DNA of 8,720 nt, taken from the NCBI GenBank assembly GCA_016649475.1, contig JAENXP010000064.1:1-8720 (forward strand). The letters are read 5' to 3'. The notes under the pieces were generated by a model. It did not search any database. It was not told the origin of the DNA and saw only the letters and a program-made list of their open reading frames with translations. This stretch comes from Burkholderiales bacterium (GTDB lineage: Bacteria; Pseudomonadota; Gammaproteobacteria; Burkholderiales; SG8-39). This document shows positions 1-6,193 of this stretch, in pieces (position 1 is the first letter of the stretch; every line of letters starts with the position of its first letter). Made by a program: the position numbers and the translations under genes.

Positions 1-657
1 CGCTGCAATTTCGACCGCCTCGGAAATCGCGATTCCCAGGCTGCCCGGATGGTCGGCGCGCTGGGCGAGGATGGCACGGCCCGCCTGGGTCTCGTCCGAG
101 GGCGAAGGCGTGCAGCTCGCGCCGTAGGTTTCCATCAGCGCGCGGCGGTAAGGCTTCTGGTCGTAGGACACGCGCACCATGAACACCTTCACCTCCAGCC
201 CGAACAGGGCGCCGGCGAAGGCGAGCGAGGAGCCCCACTGGCCTGCGCCGGTCTCGGTGACCAGGCGTTTCACCCCTGCCTGCTTGTTGTAGAAGGCCTG
301 CGGCACTGCGGTATTGGGTTTGTGGCTGCCGGCCGGGCTCACGCCTTCGTATTTGTAATAGATCTTGGCCGGCGTCTGCAGCACTTTCTCCAGCCGCCGA
401 GCGCGGTAAAGCGGCGACGGCCGCCACTGACGATACACTTCGCGCACCGGTTCCGGGATCGGGACTTCGCGCTCGGCGGAAACCTCCTGCATGATCAGAT
501 CCATCGGAAACAGCGGCGCCAGATCATCCGGTCCCACCGGCTGTAGCGTGCCCGGATGCAGCACTGGCGGCGCCGCGACGGGCAGGTCGGCGGCGAGGTT
601 GTACCAGTACTTCGGAATGCGCGACTCGTCGAGCAGGTATTTCACGGTATCAGTCAT
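1..657 (-). CDS. trpB2: TrpB2-type tryptophan synthase beta-like PLP enzyme (N-terminal 219 residues, cut by window edge)
   Basis: The start is at 657 ([20 protein letters not shown]), preceded by a strong Shine-Dalgarno GGAGGAG at 663-669 with 5-nt spacing. The frame stays open to base 1, so the C-terminal half is missing. TrpB2-family members are usually a little over 400 residues. Visible PLP-enzyme motifs are SHKPN at 111-115, where Lys113 should form the Schiff base with PLP, and [10 protein letters not shown] at 135-144, where Glu135 matches the catalytic Glu of TrpB. The long N-terminal extension, the ETGAGQWG wording (TrpB1 has ETGAGQHG) and the SYDQKPYRR segment point to TrpB2 rather than classical TrpB1. 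Family knowledge: TrpB2 condenses indole, or a related nucleophile, with serine in the cytoplasm, often without a TrpA partner, and is seen as an indole-salvage enzyme. No trpA is visible here. It lies 36 bp downstream of pdxH and is probably co-transcribed. The family call is firm; the physiological substrate is not. Confidence 0.93.
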   Translation of the reverse strand, partial: MTDTVKYLLDESRIPKYWYNLAADLPVAAPPVLHPGTLQPVGPDDLAPLFPMDLIMQEVSAEREVPIPEPVREVYRQWRPSPLYRARRLEKVLQTPAKIYYKYEGVSPAGSHKPNTAVPQAFYNKQAGVKRLVTETGAGQWGSSLAFAGALFGLEVKVFMVRVSYDQKPYRRALMETYGASCTPSPSDETQAGRAILAQRADHPGSLGIAISEAVEIAA

Positions 658-693
658 GCTTACTCCTCCGATGGAAACGAAATGTGGGCGGCG

Positions 694-1326
694 CTACGGC
701 GCCAGACGCTCGATGCTCCAACCGGCGTCGTGTTTGACATAGCGCAGCCGGTCATGCAAGCGGTCTGGTCGGCCCTGCCAGAACTCGATTGCATCGGGCC
801 GTACGCGGTAACCTCCCCAGTGCGGAGGCCGCGGCGGCGCCGTGCCGTAGCGTAGCATGATTGCGGCGACCTTCGAAGCCAGCGTCAGCCGGCTCGGCAG
901 CGGCATGCTTTGCGGCGATGCCCAGGCACCCAGGCGGCTGCCCAAAGGGCGGCTGTCGAAATATTCGTCCGATTCTTCGGCAGATACCTTTTCGACCGCG
1001 CCCTCGATGCGCACCTGGCGCTCCATCGGCGTCCACAGAAATACCAGGCTGGCATAGGGATTGACGGCGAGTTCGCGCGCTTTGCGGCTCTCGTAATTGG
1101 TATAGAAGACGAAGCCGTCCGCGTCCGCGCCCTTGAGCAGGACGACGCGCGCAGACGGCCTGCCGTCCGCGTCCGCGGTGGCGAGCGTCATGGCATTGGG
1201 CAAAGGCAGTTCCGCCCGCAGGGCATCGTCGAACCAGCGCGCGAACTGCTTGAACGGATCCGCCGCGGCATCGTCTTCGACGAGTTCGGCGTTGGCGTAC
1301 TCCTGGCGCAGATCAGCGATGCTCAT
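694..1326 (-). CDS. pdxH: Pyridoxine/pyridoxamine 5'-phosphate oxidase
   Basis: PdxH is a cytoplasmic FMN-dependent dimer that oxidises pyridoxamine 5'-phosphate or pyridoxine 5'-phosphate with O2 to PLP, the last step of de novo and salvage B6 synthesis. The 210-residue product is of normal length (E. coli PdxH has 218). Family landmarks appear in order: RVVLLK at 60-65 and [10 protein letters not shown] at 74-83 (FMN phosphate-binding region), ERQVRIEG at 102-109, [11 protein letters not shown] at 125-135, [20 protein letters not shown] (substrate and FMN contacts), and the invariant ending ERLAP. The ATG at 1326 gives the expected N-terminus including LRQEY. No convincing Shine-Dalgarno precedes it. 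A candidate -10 (TAAAAT) lies about 37 nt upstream. It is the first gene of a likely operon with trpB2, a PLP consumer, and is divergent from the MBL-fold hydrolase. Confidence 0.96.
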   Translation of the reverse strand: MSIADLRQEYANAELVEDDAAADPFKQFARWFDDALRAELPLPNAMTLATADADGRPSARVVLLKGADADGFVFYTNYESRKARELAVNPYASLVFLWTPMERQVRIEGAVEKVSAEESDEYFDSRPLGSRLGAWASPQSMPLPSRLTLASKVAAIMLRYGTAPPRPPHWGGYRVRPDAIEFWQGRPDRLHDRLRYVKHDAGWSIERLAP

Positions 1327-1362
1327 AGTTTGGCGTGGGACCGAACGAACATTTCGAACCGT

Positions 1363-1368
1363 ATTTTA
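1363..1368 (-). promoter_or_regulatory. Candidate -10 element for pdxH-trpB2
   Basis: TAAAAT (minus strand) lies in an otherwise GC-rich divergent intergenic region. It predicts a transcript start near 1356 and a leader of about 30 nt before the pdxH ATG. I see no good -35 at 16-18 bp, so this is a guess from hexamer similarity and position. Confidence 0.35.
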
Positions 1369-1411
1369 CCCCGCCCGTACGCTGTGCGCCGCGGCCGTGT
1401 CCGCTGCATTG

Positions 1412-1417
1412 TAGAAT
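1412..1417 (+). promoter_or_regulatory. Candidate -10 element for the MBL-fold hydrolase
   Basis: TAGAAT precedes the ATG at 1446 and predicts a start near 1424, giving a leader of about 22 nt. No consensus -35 is visible at the expected distance. The 119-bp gap between the divergent pdxH and hydrolase genes must hold both promoters. The two candidate -10 boxes are about 45 bp apart and fire outward, so the upstream regions of the two promoters overlap. Confidence 0.35.
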
Positions 1418-1445
1418 GCGCCCGTCGCCGCCCCCAAAGTCCACC

Positions 1446-2390
1446 ATGCCCCAGGTCATCGATTACGAGCACGGCATCAGCGCCATCGATTCCGGCTACC
1501 ACCGGCCTATGCTCGACGCCATCCATCTGCTGGTCGAGGGTGATCGCGCGGCCATTGTCGACACCGGCACCAATCACTCGGTACCGCTGGTGCTCGAGGC
1601 CATGCGGCAGAAGGGCCTGCGTCCGGAGCAGGTGGACTATGTGATCCTTACCCATATCCACCTCGATCACGCCGGCGGAGCTGGGCTGTTCATGCGCGAG
1701 TTTCCCAATGCAACGCTTACCGTGCATCCGCGCGGCGCGCGCCACATGGCCGACCCGACCAGGCTGCTCGCCGGTACCGTCGCGGTCTACGGGGAAGAGC
1801 CGACGCGGCGCATGTACGGCGACGTCCTCCCGGTGCCGGCGGCGCGCATCCTGGAGACACCCGACGCAAGCTCGATTCGGCTCAACGGGCGCGAGCTGCA
1901 GTTTCTGGACACCCCGGGGCATGCGCGCCACCACGTCGCCATACTGGACAGCAGATCCGGCCATGTCTTCGCCGGCGACGTGTTCGGCCTGTCCTATCGC
2001 GAAATGGACCAGGACGGCAGGCAGTTCATCATCCCCACCACCAGTCCGGCGCAGTTCGATCCCGAGCCCTACCATCGCTCCATCGATCTGGTTCTGGGAA
2101 CAAAGCCGGAGGCTGTGTACGTCACCCACTACAGCCGGATACACGATGTGCAGGCCAAGGGCGAGGTGCTGCACCGCCTGGTGGACGCGCACGCCGAGCT
2201 TGGCCTGCGCGAGAAAAATGCCGGTGCGGCCCGGCCCGAGCGCCTGCGCCAAGGCGTGAAGCGCATCTTCCTCGAAGAAGCGCGGCGCTGGGGTTCGCGC
2301 CTGCCGGACGCACGCGTGCTCGACATCTACTCCAACGACGTCGAACTCAATGCGCAGGGTTTGGGCTTCTGGCTGGACAGTCTCGATTAA
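1446..2390 (+). CDS. MBL-fold metallo-hydrolase, ST1585-like group
   Basis: This is a soluble 314-residue metallo-beta-lactamase-fold enzyme, normal length for the group. All metal ligands of a dinuclear site are visible: H70-x-H72-x-D74-H75 in THIHLDHAGG, His159 in TPGHARHH, Asp178 in VFAGDVFG, and His228 in VTHYSR. The early segment YHRPMLDAIHLLV and the IVDTGTN strand, together with HPRGARHMADPTRL after the metal motif, fit the ST1585-like subgroup as I know it. Members of that subgroup have no established physiological substrate. The C-terminal 85 residues after the last ligand form a charged, probably helical tail. The frame is open back to 1335, but the preceding Arg/Pro/Cys-rich stretch does not resemble the family and overlaps the promoter region, so I start at 1446 (MPQVIDYEHG). 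No clear Shine-Dalgarno is present. It stands alone: divergent from pdxH and convergent with the MFS gene, 37 bp from the latter's stop. Confidence 0.9.
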   Translation: MPQVIDYEHGISAIDSGYHRPMLDAIHLLVEGDRAAIVDTGTNHSVPLVLEAMRQKGLRPEQVDYVILTHIHLDHAGGAGLFMREFPNATLTVHPRGARHMADPTRLLAGTVAVYGEEPTRRMYGDVLPVPAARILETPDASSIRLNGRELQFLDTPGHARHHVAILDSRSGHVFAGDVFGLSYREMDQDGRQFIIPTTSPAQFDPEPYHRSIDLVLGTKPEAVYVTHYSRIHDVQAKGEVLHRLVDAHAELGLREKNAGAARPERLRQGVKRIFLEEARRWGSRLPDARVLDIYSNDVELNAQGLGFWLDSLD

Positions 2391-2427
2391 CAACGACCAC
2401 CTGAGGTAGCGGCGACACCCGCGGCAA

Positions 2428-3663
2428 TCAAGCCGATCCAACTTGGTTGTTTATCGCGCGCCGACGCAAGCTGCCCGCGCGCCAGCCTGCGGCGCCGGCG
2501 ACCGTCCCGCACGCGGCGGCGATGACGAACGCTATCGCATAGCTGCCCGTCATATCGAACAGGCGCCCCGCCATCCACGGGCCTAGCGCGCTTCCCAGCG
2601 CGCTCGCGAACAGGCCTACACCGAGGATCAGGCCGAAGCGCCGGCCGCGGAAGCGGTCGCTGACCATCGCCGGGATGAGGGCGGCCGTTGCCGAGTAGCC
2701 GACACCGAGCAATACCGCGTAAGCATAGGCGCCCCAGTGGCTGGGCACCGCACCGACGAGCGCAAGCGCGCCCACGGCCAGGACCATGATCGCGATGCCG
2801 ATGACGTAGATCAGCTCGCGCTCGTAGCGATCGGAGAGCCAGCCGCCGCCGGACTTGCCGAACACGCTGGCCACGCCCACCACGCCGACGACGGAGGCCG
2901 CCGCCATCGCCGCCAGGCCGTGGTCGACGAGGAATGCCACCTGGTGCACGTGCAGGGTTTGCGAGCACACGTTGCCAAAGAAGAACGCCCCCAGCACCAG
3001 CCAGAACTGCTGCGTGCGCAGCGCTTCGCCCAGGGTCAATTCCTGTGCGCCTGTCCCTTGCGCGCTCGCCGTGCGCGCCTGCGGCGCAAGGACCGGCCGC
3101 GGCGCGTCGTCGCGCAGCAGGAACCACGCGGCGGGCACGATCCATCCGGCGCAGATCGCGCCGAGGATTTGCCACGCGGCGCGCCAGCCCAGCGACTCGA
3201 TCAGCAGCTGGCACAGCGGCACCACGAACAGCATGCCCAGGCCGATGCCCGAGCTGACGATGCCGAGCGAGAAGCCGAGCCGGTCCATGAACTGGCGCTG
3301 CACCAGAACCACCGCGGGCACCCAGCCGCAGCAGGCCACCGCGAGCGCGGTGAGGACGCCGAAGCCGAGGTACAGATGGCCCGGCGTATCGATGTAGCCG
3401 TTCGCGTAGAGCGCGAGCCCGAGCGCGGCGCCGCCGAACATCACCAGGCGGCGCGGGCCGATGCGGTCGCACAGTATGCCGATGAACGGGTTTGCGGCAC
3501 CGTGTACCAGCGTAAACACCGAGAACGCTCCGGCCAGCACCGAGCGGCTCCAGCCGAATTCCTTGAGCAGCGCGACCAGGAACACGCTGTAGGAGTACCA
3601 CACGCCATAGGTCAGACCGAGCGTCAGCGCGATCGCCGCGAGCGTGACGTGGCGCCGGTTCAT
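2428..3663 (-). CDS. MFS transporter, monocarboxylate/oxalate-formate-antiporter-like
   Basis: This is a 411-residue inner-membrane secondary transporter with about twelve hydrophobic segments. MFS motif A is seen in the loop after TM2 (GILCDRIGPRR, 62-72), with a second half-site copy (GGWLSDRYER, 273-282) in the C-terminal bundle. A hydrophilic central loop at about 184-215 separates the two six-helix halves. The N-terminal GLTYGVWYSYSVFLVALLKEFGWSRS pattern is typical of the OFA/monocarboxylate branch, whose members move small organic acids; the real substrate is unknown. The start is uncertain. ATG 3663 begins just before TM1 as in relatives, but lacks a Shine-Dalgarno. An in-frame GTG at 3717 would add 18 residues that do not look conserved. 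The gene follows the D-2-hydroxyacid dehydrogenase by 99 bp in the same direction, so a shared transcript and a hydroxy- or keto-acid substrate are plausible. Its 3' end converges with the MBL-fold gene with no evident terminator between. Confidence 0.87.
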   Translation of the reverse strand: MNRRHVTLAAIALTLGLTYGVWYSYSVFLVALLKEFGWSRSVLAGAFSVFTLVHGAANPFIGILCDRIGPRRLVMFGGAALGLALYANGYIDTPGHLYLGFGVLTALAVACCGWVPAVVLVQRQFMDRLGFSLGIVSSGIGLGMLFVVPLCQLLIESLGWRAAWQILGAICAGWIVPAAWFLLRDDAPRPVLAPQARTASAQGTGAQELTLGEALRTQQFWLVLGAFFFGNVCSQTLHVHQVAFLVDHGLAAMAAASVVGVVGVASVFGKSGGGWLSDRYERELIYVIGIAIMVLAVGALALVGAVPSHWGAYAYAVLLGVGYSATAALIPAMVSDRFRGRRFGLILGVGLFASALGSALGPWMAGRLFDMTGSYAIAFVIAAACGTVAGAAGWRAGSLRRRAINNQVGSA

Positions 3664-3752
3664 GCGCGGCGCGCGCTGCGCATCCGGTGAACCGCCGGCA
3701 ATCTGAACAGCTTGCACGCTGCGGTATGCGTTTCCCGGGCGCCTGCGACCAG

Positions 3753-3762
3753 AGGCCGGCCT
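3753..3762. repeat. Palindrome AGGCCGGCCT directly after the dehydrogenase stop codon
   Basis: A perfect 10-bp palindrome abuts the TGA stop of the dehydrogenase gene (3763-3765). It lies in the 99-bp gap before the MFS gene. It has no central loop and no T-tract follows, so it is not a convincing terminator. It could affect mRNA stability between the two genes or be a chance GC palindrome. Confidence 0.3.
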
Positions 3763-4755
3763 TCAGGGTTTGCGTGCGGCGGCAACAGTGAGTGCCTCGG
3801 GGTTCACGACGTTGATCGGCGCGCCGGCCGCGTAGGCGAGGATTTGATCGAAGATGTCGGCAAACTGGATTTCGTACTCCTCGCGTGAAACGTAGCCGAT
3901 GTGCGGAGTGCAAACGACGTTGTCCATCCGCAGCAGCGGGTGATTGGTGTCCAGCACGGGTTCTTCTTCATAGACATCGACCGCCGCCATGCCCGGCCGG
4001 CCCCGTTGCAGCGCAGTCACCAGCGCGCCTGGCTCGATCAGCGGCGCGCGACTGGTGTTCACCAGCAACGCGGTGGGCTTCATCCGCCCCAGGTCGTCGG
4101 CCTTGACGATACCCCGCGTCGATTCGACCAGGCGGATGTGCAGGGAGATGACGTCGCATTCCGCAAAAAACGCTTCCTTGCTGTGCGCGAGCGCGTGGCC
4201 GTGCGTCTGCGCGCGCGCGCGCGACGCCTCCCGCGCCAAGACCAGCACGTTCATTCCGAACACCCTGGCACATTCCGCGACCGCGGCGCCTATCCTCCCG
4301 TATCCGTATACGCCCATGGTTTTGCCGCGCAGGCTGTCGCCGACGCCGACCTGCCATTTCCCCGCCTTCAGCGCCGCCATCTGCTGCGGTATCTGGCGCA
4401 TTGCGGCGATGATCAGTCCCCAAGTCAGTTCCACCGTGGCATACGAAGGTGTGCTGACATGCATGTTCGACGACACCAGCACTCCGCGCCGGGTGCAGGC
4501 TTCGATGTCGATATGCGGAAACACGCTGCGCTGGCTGATGAGCCGGAGCCGGTCGAGGCGATCGATCAGCGACGCGCGGATTTGCGTTCTCTCGCGTATC
4601 AGCACCAGCGCTTCTGTGTGCTGCAGGCGCTGTGCCAGCGTGTCGACATCCTGCACGTGATCATTCCAGATTTCGACCTCGTGCCCGGCGATCTTGCCAA
4701 AGCACGGCAGGGTTCGTAGCGTGTCGTGGTAGTCGTCAAGAATGGAGATTTTCAT
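3763..4755 (-). CDS. NAD-dependent D-2-hydroxyacid dehydrogenase
   Basis: This is a 330-residue cytoplasmic oxidoreductase that interconverts a D-2-hydroxy acid and the 2-keto acid using NAD(P). The Rossmann fingerprint GYGRIG is at 151-156. The catalytic triad of the family is present: Arg236 in NTSRAP, Glu265 in YEEEP, and His285 in TPHIGY. The N-terminal catalytic domain runs to about residue 100 and is completed by the C-terminus. The usual glycine-rich GxGxDN turn is replaced by [12 protein letters not shown], and the arginine motif reads SRAPLIE rather than SRGxxVD. Both mark a divergent subgroup rather than SerA or glyoxylate reductase proper, so I give no gene symbol. The start is at 4755 ([10 protein letters not shown]): AGGAGGT at 4764-4770 lies 8 nt upstream. 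The in-frame ATG at 4773 overlaps that Shine-Dalgarno and is unlikely. It is the first gene of a probable operon with the MFS transporter. The leader contains tandem repeats and a palindrome. Confidence 0.92.
   Translation of the reverse strand: MKISILDDYHDTLRTLPCFGKIAGHEVEIWNDHVQDVDTLAQRLQHTEALVLIRERTQIRASLIDRLDRLRLISQRSVFPHIDIEACTRRGVLVSSNMHVSTPSYATVELTWGLIIAAMRQIPQQMAALKAGKWQVGVGDSLRGKTMGVYGYGRIGAAVAECARVFGMNVLVLAREASRARAQTHGHALAHSKEAFFAECDVISLHIRLVESTRGIVKADDLGRMKPTALLVNTSRAPLIEPGALVTALQRGRPGMAAVDVYEEEPVLDTNHPLLRMDNVVCTPHIGYVSREEYEIQFADIFDQILAYAAGAPINVVNPEALTVAAARKP
4209..4221. repeat. GC dinucleotide run inside the dehydrogenase gene
   Basis: Thirteen bases of uninterrupted alternating G and C (6.5 units) encode part of the Arg/Ala-rich segment SRARAQ, about 30 residues after the Rossmann motif. 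Dinucleotide runs can slip during replication. At this length, in a high-GC genome, it is most likely just codon choice. Confidence 0.6.
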
Positions 4756-4779
4756 GCGTGGATACCTCCTCATTGCGGT

Positions 4780-4792
4780 ATGCGGGCCGCAT
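4780..4792. promoter_or_regulatory. Operator-like inverted repeat ATGCGG-g-CCGCAT in the dehydrogenase leader
   Basis: Two perfect 6-bp arms flank a single base, 24 bp upstream of the dehydrogenase ATG and just before its ribosome binding site. It overlaps the 11-bp word TGCGGTATGCG (4774-4784) that also occurs upstream of the MFS gene. It could be an operator or a small mRNA structure; no regulator gene is present in the window to support either. Confidence 0.3.
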
Positions 4793-4851
4793 CGCCACTG
4801 CGAAAACGCGGCGCCCGGTATTCGATGATCGGCCGAGGAATCAGTTGACGC

Positions 4852-4887
4852 CGAACTCCACGAACTCTAGGAACGCTACGAACTCTA
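4852..4887. repeat. Four tandem 9-bp repeats, consensus CGAACTCTA
   Basis: Four head-to-tail 9-mers are seen: CGAACTCCA (4852-4860), CGAACTCTA (4861-4869), GGAACGCTA (4870-4878) and CGAACTCTA (4879-4887). Copies 2 and 4 are identical, copy 1 differs at one base and copy 3 at two. The array lies in the noncoding region upstream of the dehydrogenase, right where transcription would start from the candidate -10 at 4894-4899. A minisatellite or repeated protein-binding site is possible. The 297-bp region around it (4756-5052) otherwise holds no gene that I can support. Confidence 0.85.
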
Positions 4888-4893
4888 CCGCAG

Positions 4894-4899
4894 ATTGTA
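4894..4899 (-). promoter_or_regulatory. Candidate -10 element for the dehydrogenase-MFS operon
   Basis: TACAAT (minus strand, five of six bases of consensus) predicts a start near 4887, the first base of the tandem repeat array, and a leader of about 130 nt. No good -35 is seen at 16-18 bp, so an activator or another start site may be involved. Confidence 0.35.
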
Positions 4900-5052
4900 G
4901 ACCGGCGGGTTCAGCACAGCGGCCAGGCTCCGCTCGAGGCCGGACAGAGACAACGAACCCGGCGAGTGCGGGGATTCGCTGCCTGTCGATGCATTGCGCT
5001 GCGCAGGATCAACGATCAAATGCAAAAACCTCGAACAATAAAATGGGAACAT

Positions 5053-6192
5053 CTAGGCCTGGTCGCGCCGACGGTTGACGAAATAAGCGCCGGCGCCGAG
5101 CGCCGCCGCCATGGCCCAGAACGCGGGGCCCATGCCCAGCGCGGTGCCGAGCGCGCCGAACGCGAGCGGCAGCGCGGTGTGGCTCGCGTTCATCACCGTG
5201 GTGCGCAGTCCCACCGTCTCGCCCTGGCGCCCGGGAGGCGACGTGTTGTAGAGCAAGGCCATCACCATGGGCTGGGAGGAACCCAGGCCGAGGCCGAGGG
5301 CGCAGGACAGCGCCACCAACAGCGACACGCTGGTAAACAGCGGAAACAGGCAATAGACCGCAGCCGAAATCGACAACGCTGTGGTGATGACCTGCCAAGG
5401 CCGGACGCGCCGGATCAACAACGGCAGCAGCAGGCGCACGGCGAAAGTGGCAACGGCAAAACTGCTCATGACGACGCCTATGGTCGAAGCCGACAGGCCG
5501 ATGCGCGAGCCGTAGATCGGGACGACAAAAATGTAAATGTCCCAGGCCATGTTGAGCAGTCCGCTGGCGATGATTACGCGGCGCAGGGCGGGGCTGCGCA
5601 ACAGATCCATCACACGGCTCTCGCCTGCGTCCGCGCGGCGCGCGACTGCCTGCGGCAGTGCCGGGCGGTTGCGCCCGAGCACGAGCAAAGGCGTAAGCGG
5701 AAACAGGAACAACAGCAGGAAGGTGTGCACGTGCCCGATCGCATCGATGGCGAATCCGGTCACCAGCGGCCCGAGCGAACCGGAAACGGAGAAGCCGAGC
5801 GCGAGCCAGCTGAAATTGGCGGCGCGCTCTTCGGCGCTGCCGATCGCACCCACCAGCTGGCTGATCGCGACGTGGAACAGCATGAACCCGGCGCCGATCA
5901 GCGTGCCCGCGACATACAGCATTTCGAGGCGCGGCCAGATAAAAGGCAGCAGCGCACCCAGCGCCACCGACGCGCTGGCGCCGAACAGGGGCCAGCGCGC
6001 TCCGCTGCGATCGATGAGGCGGCCGGCGCCGACTGCGAACAGCATCGGCAACAGCGCATACGAGGACATCAACGCGCCCACGGTGAAGGCCGAGGCGTGC
6101 AGCTGGATCGCGTACAAGGACACCAGCATGCGGCTGCCGGTGAATGCCGTGTGCGTGAGTATGGTGAGGGCCACCAGATGCCACAGGCGCAT
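5053..6192 (-). CDS. MFS permease (drug/metabolite efflux-like)
   Basis: This is a 379-residue inner-membrane protein with about twelve hydrophobic segments and a central hydrophilic loop at about 173-203, which is compact but complete for an MFS permease. Motif A after TM2 reads GRLIDRSGAR (57-66). TM5 carries SVSGSLGPLVTGF (135-147), a Gly/Pro-rich segment reminiscent of the antiporter motif C found in drug:H+ antiporters. That hints at export, but motif C is only approximate, so direction and substrate are inference. The ATG at 6192 lies one base after the TGA stop of the upstream EamA gene (TGAcATG). No separate Shine-Dalgarno is evident, so translation is probably coupled. It is the second gene of a two-permease operon. 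Downstream (5052-4990, minus sense) the sequence is T-rich, but I could not find a stable stem before it. Confidence 0.87.
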   Translation of the reverse strand: MRLWHLVALTILTHTAFTGSRMLVSLYAIQLHASAFTVGALMSSYALLPMLFAVGAGRLIDRSGARWPLFGASASVALGALLPFIWPRLEMLYVAGTLIGAGFMLFHVAISQLVGAIGSAEERAANFSWLALGFSVSGSLGPLVTGFAIDAIGHVHTFLLLFLFPLTPLLVLGRNRPALPQAVARRADAGESRVMDLLRSPALRRVIIASGLLNMAWDIYIFVVPIYGSRIGLSASTIGVVMSSFAVATFAVRLLLPLLIRRVRPWQVITTALSISAAVYCLFPLFTSVSLLVALSCALGLGLGSSQPMVMALLYNTSPPGRQGETVGLRTTVMNASHTALPLAFGALGTALGMGPAFWAMAAALGAGAYFVNRRRDQA

Positions 6193-6193
6193 G

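Noticed and set aside
2391..2427. Bidirectional terminator between the MBL-fold gene and the MFS gene
   Set aside because: Only short self-complementary bits (ACCT/AGGT with a one-base loop) are present and no T-tract.
1323..2441. Minus-strand open frame (372 codons) opposite the MBL-fold hydrolase
   Set aside because: The plus strand carries the full MBL motif set; the antisense product has no recognisable features.
2737..3690. Plus-strand open frame (317 codons) opposite the OFA-like MFS gene
   Set aside because: It has an His/Arg/Glu/Ala-rich composition typical of an antisense shadow.
3664..3717. N-terminal extension of the OFA-like MFS protein from a GTG at 3717
   Set aside because: The 18 extra residues are not typical of the family, and the GTG has no Shine-Dalgarno. 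Still possible, since ATG 3663 also lacks one.
2387..3913. Minus-strand open frame (508 codons) overlapping the MFS gene in another frame
   Set aside because: The product is extremely Arg/Ala/Gly-rich and hydrophilic, a frame-shifted reading of the transporter.
4209..4221. GC dinucleotide run as a phase-variation switch in the dehydrogenase gene
   Set aside because: Only 6.5 units, in frame, in GC-rich coding DNA; ordinary Arg/Ala codon use explains it.
4990..5052. Intrinsic terminator after the MFS permease
   Set aside because: The minus strand is T-rich here, but I found no stable stem directly before the T runs, only 4-bp pairings such as GATC-GATC.
4632..5078. Plus-strand open frame (148 codons) covering the tandem repeats, giving NST-type tripeptide repeats
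   Set aside because: The first third is antisense to the dehydrogenase gene, the last part overlaps the next gene's 3' end, and no ribosome binding site or known domain is visible. The repeats look noncoding.
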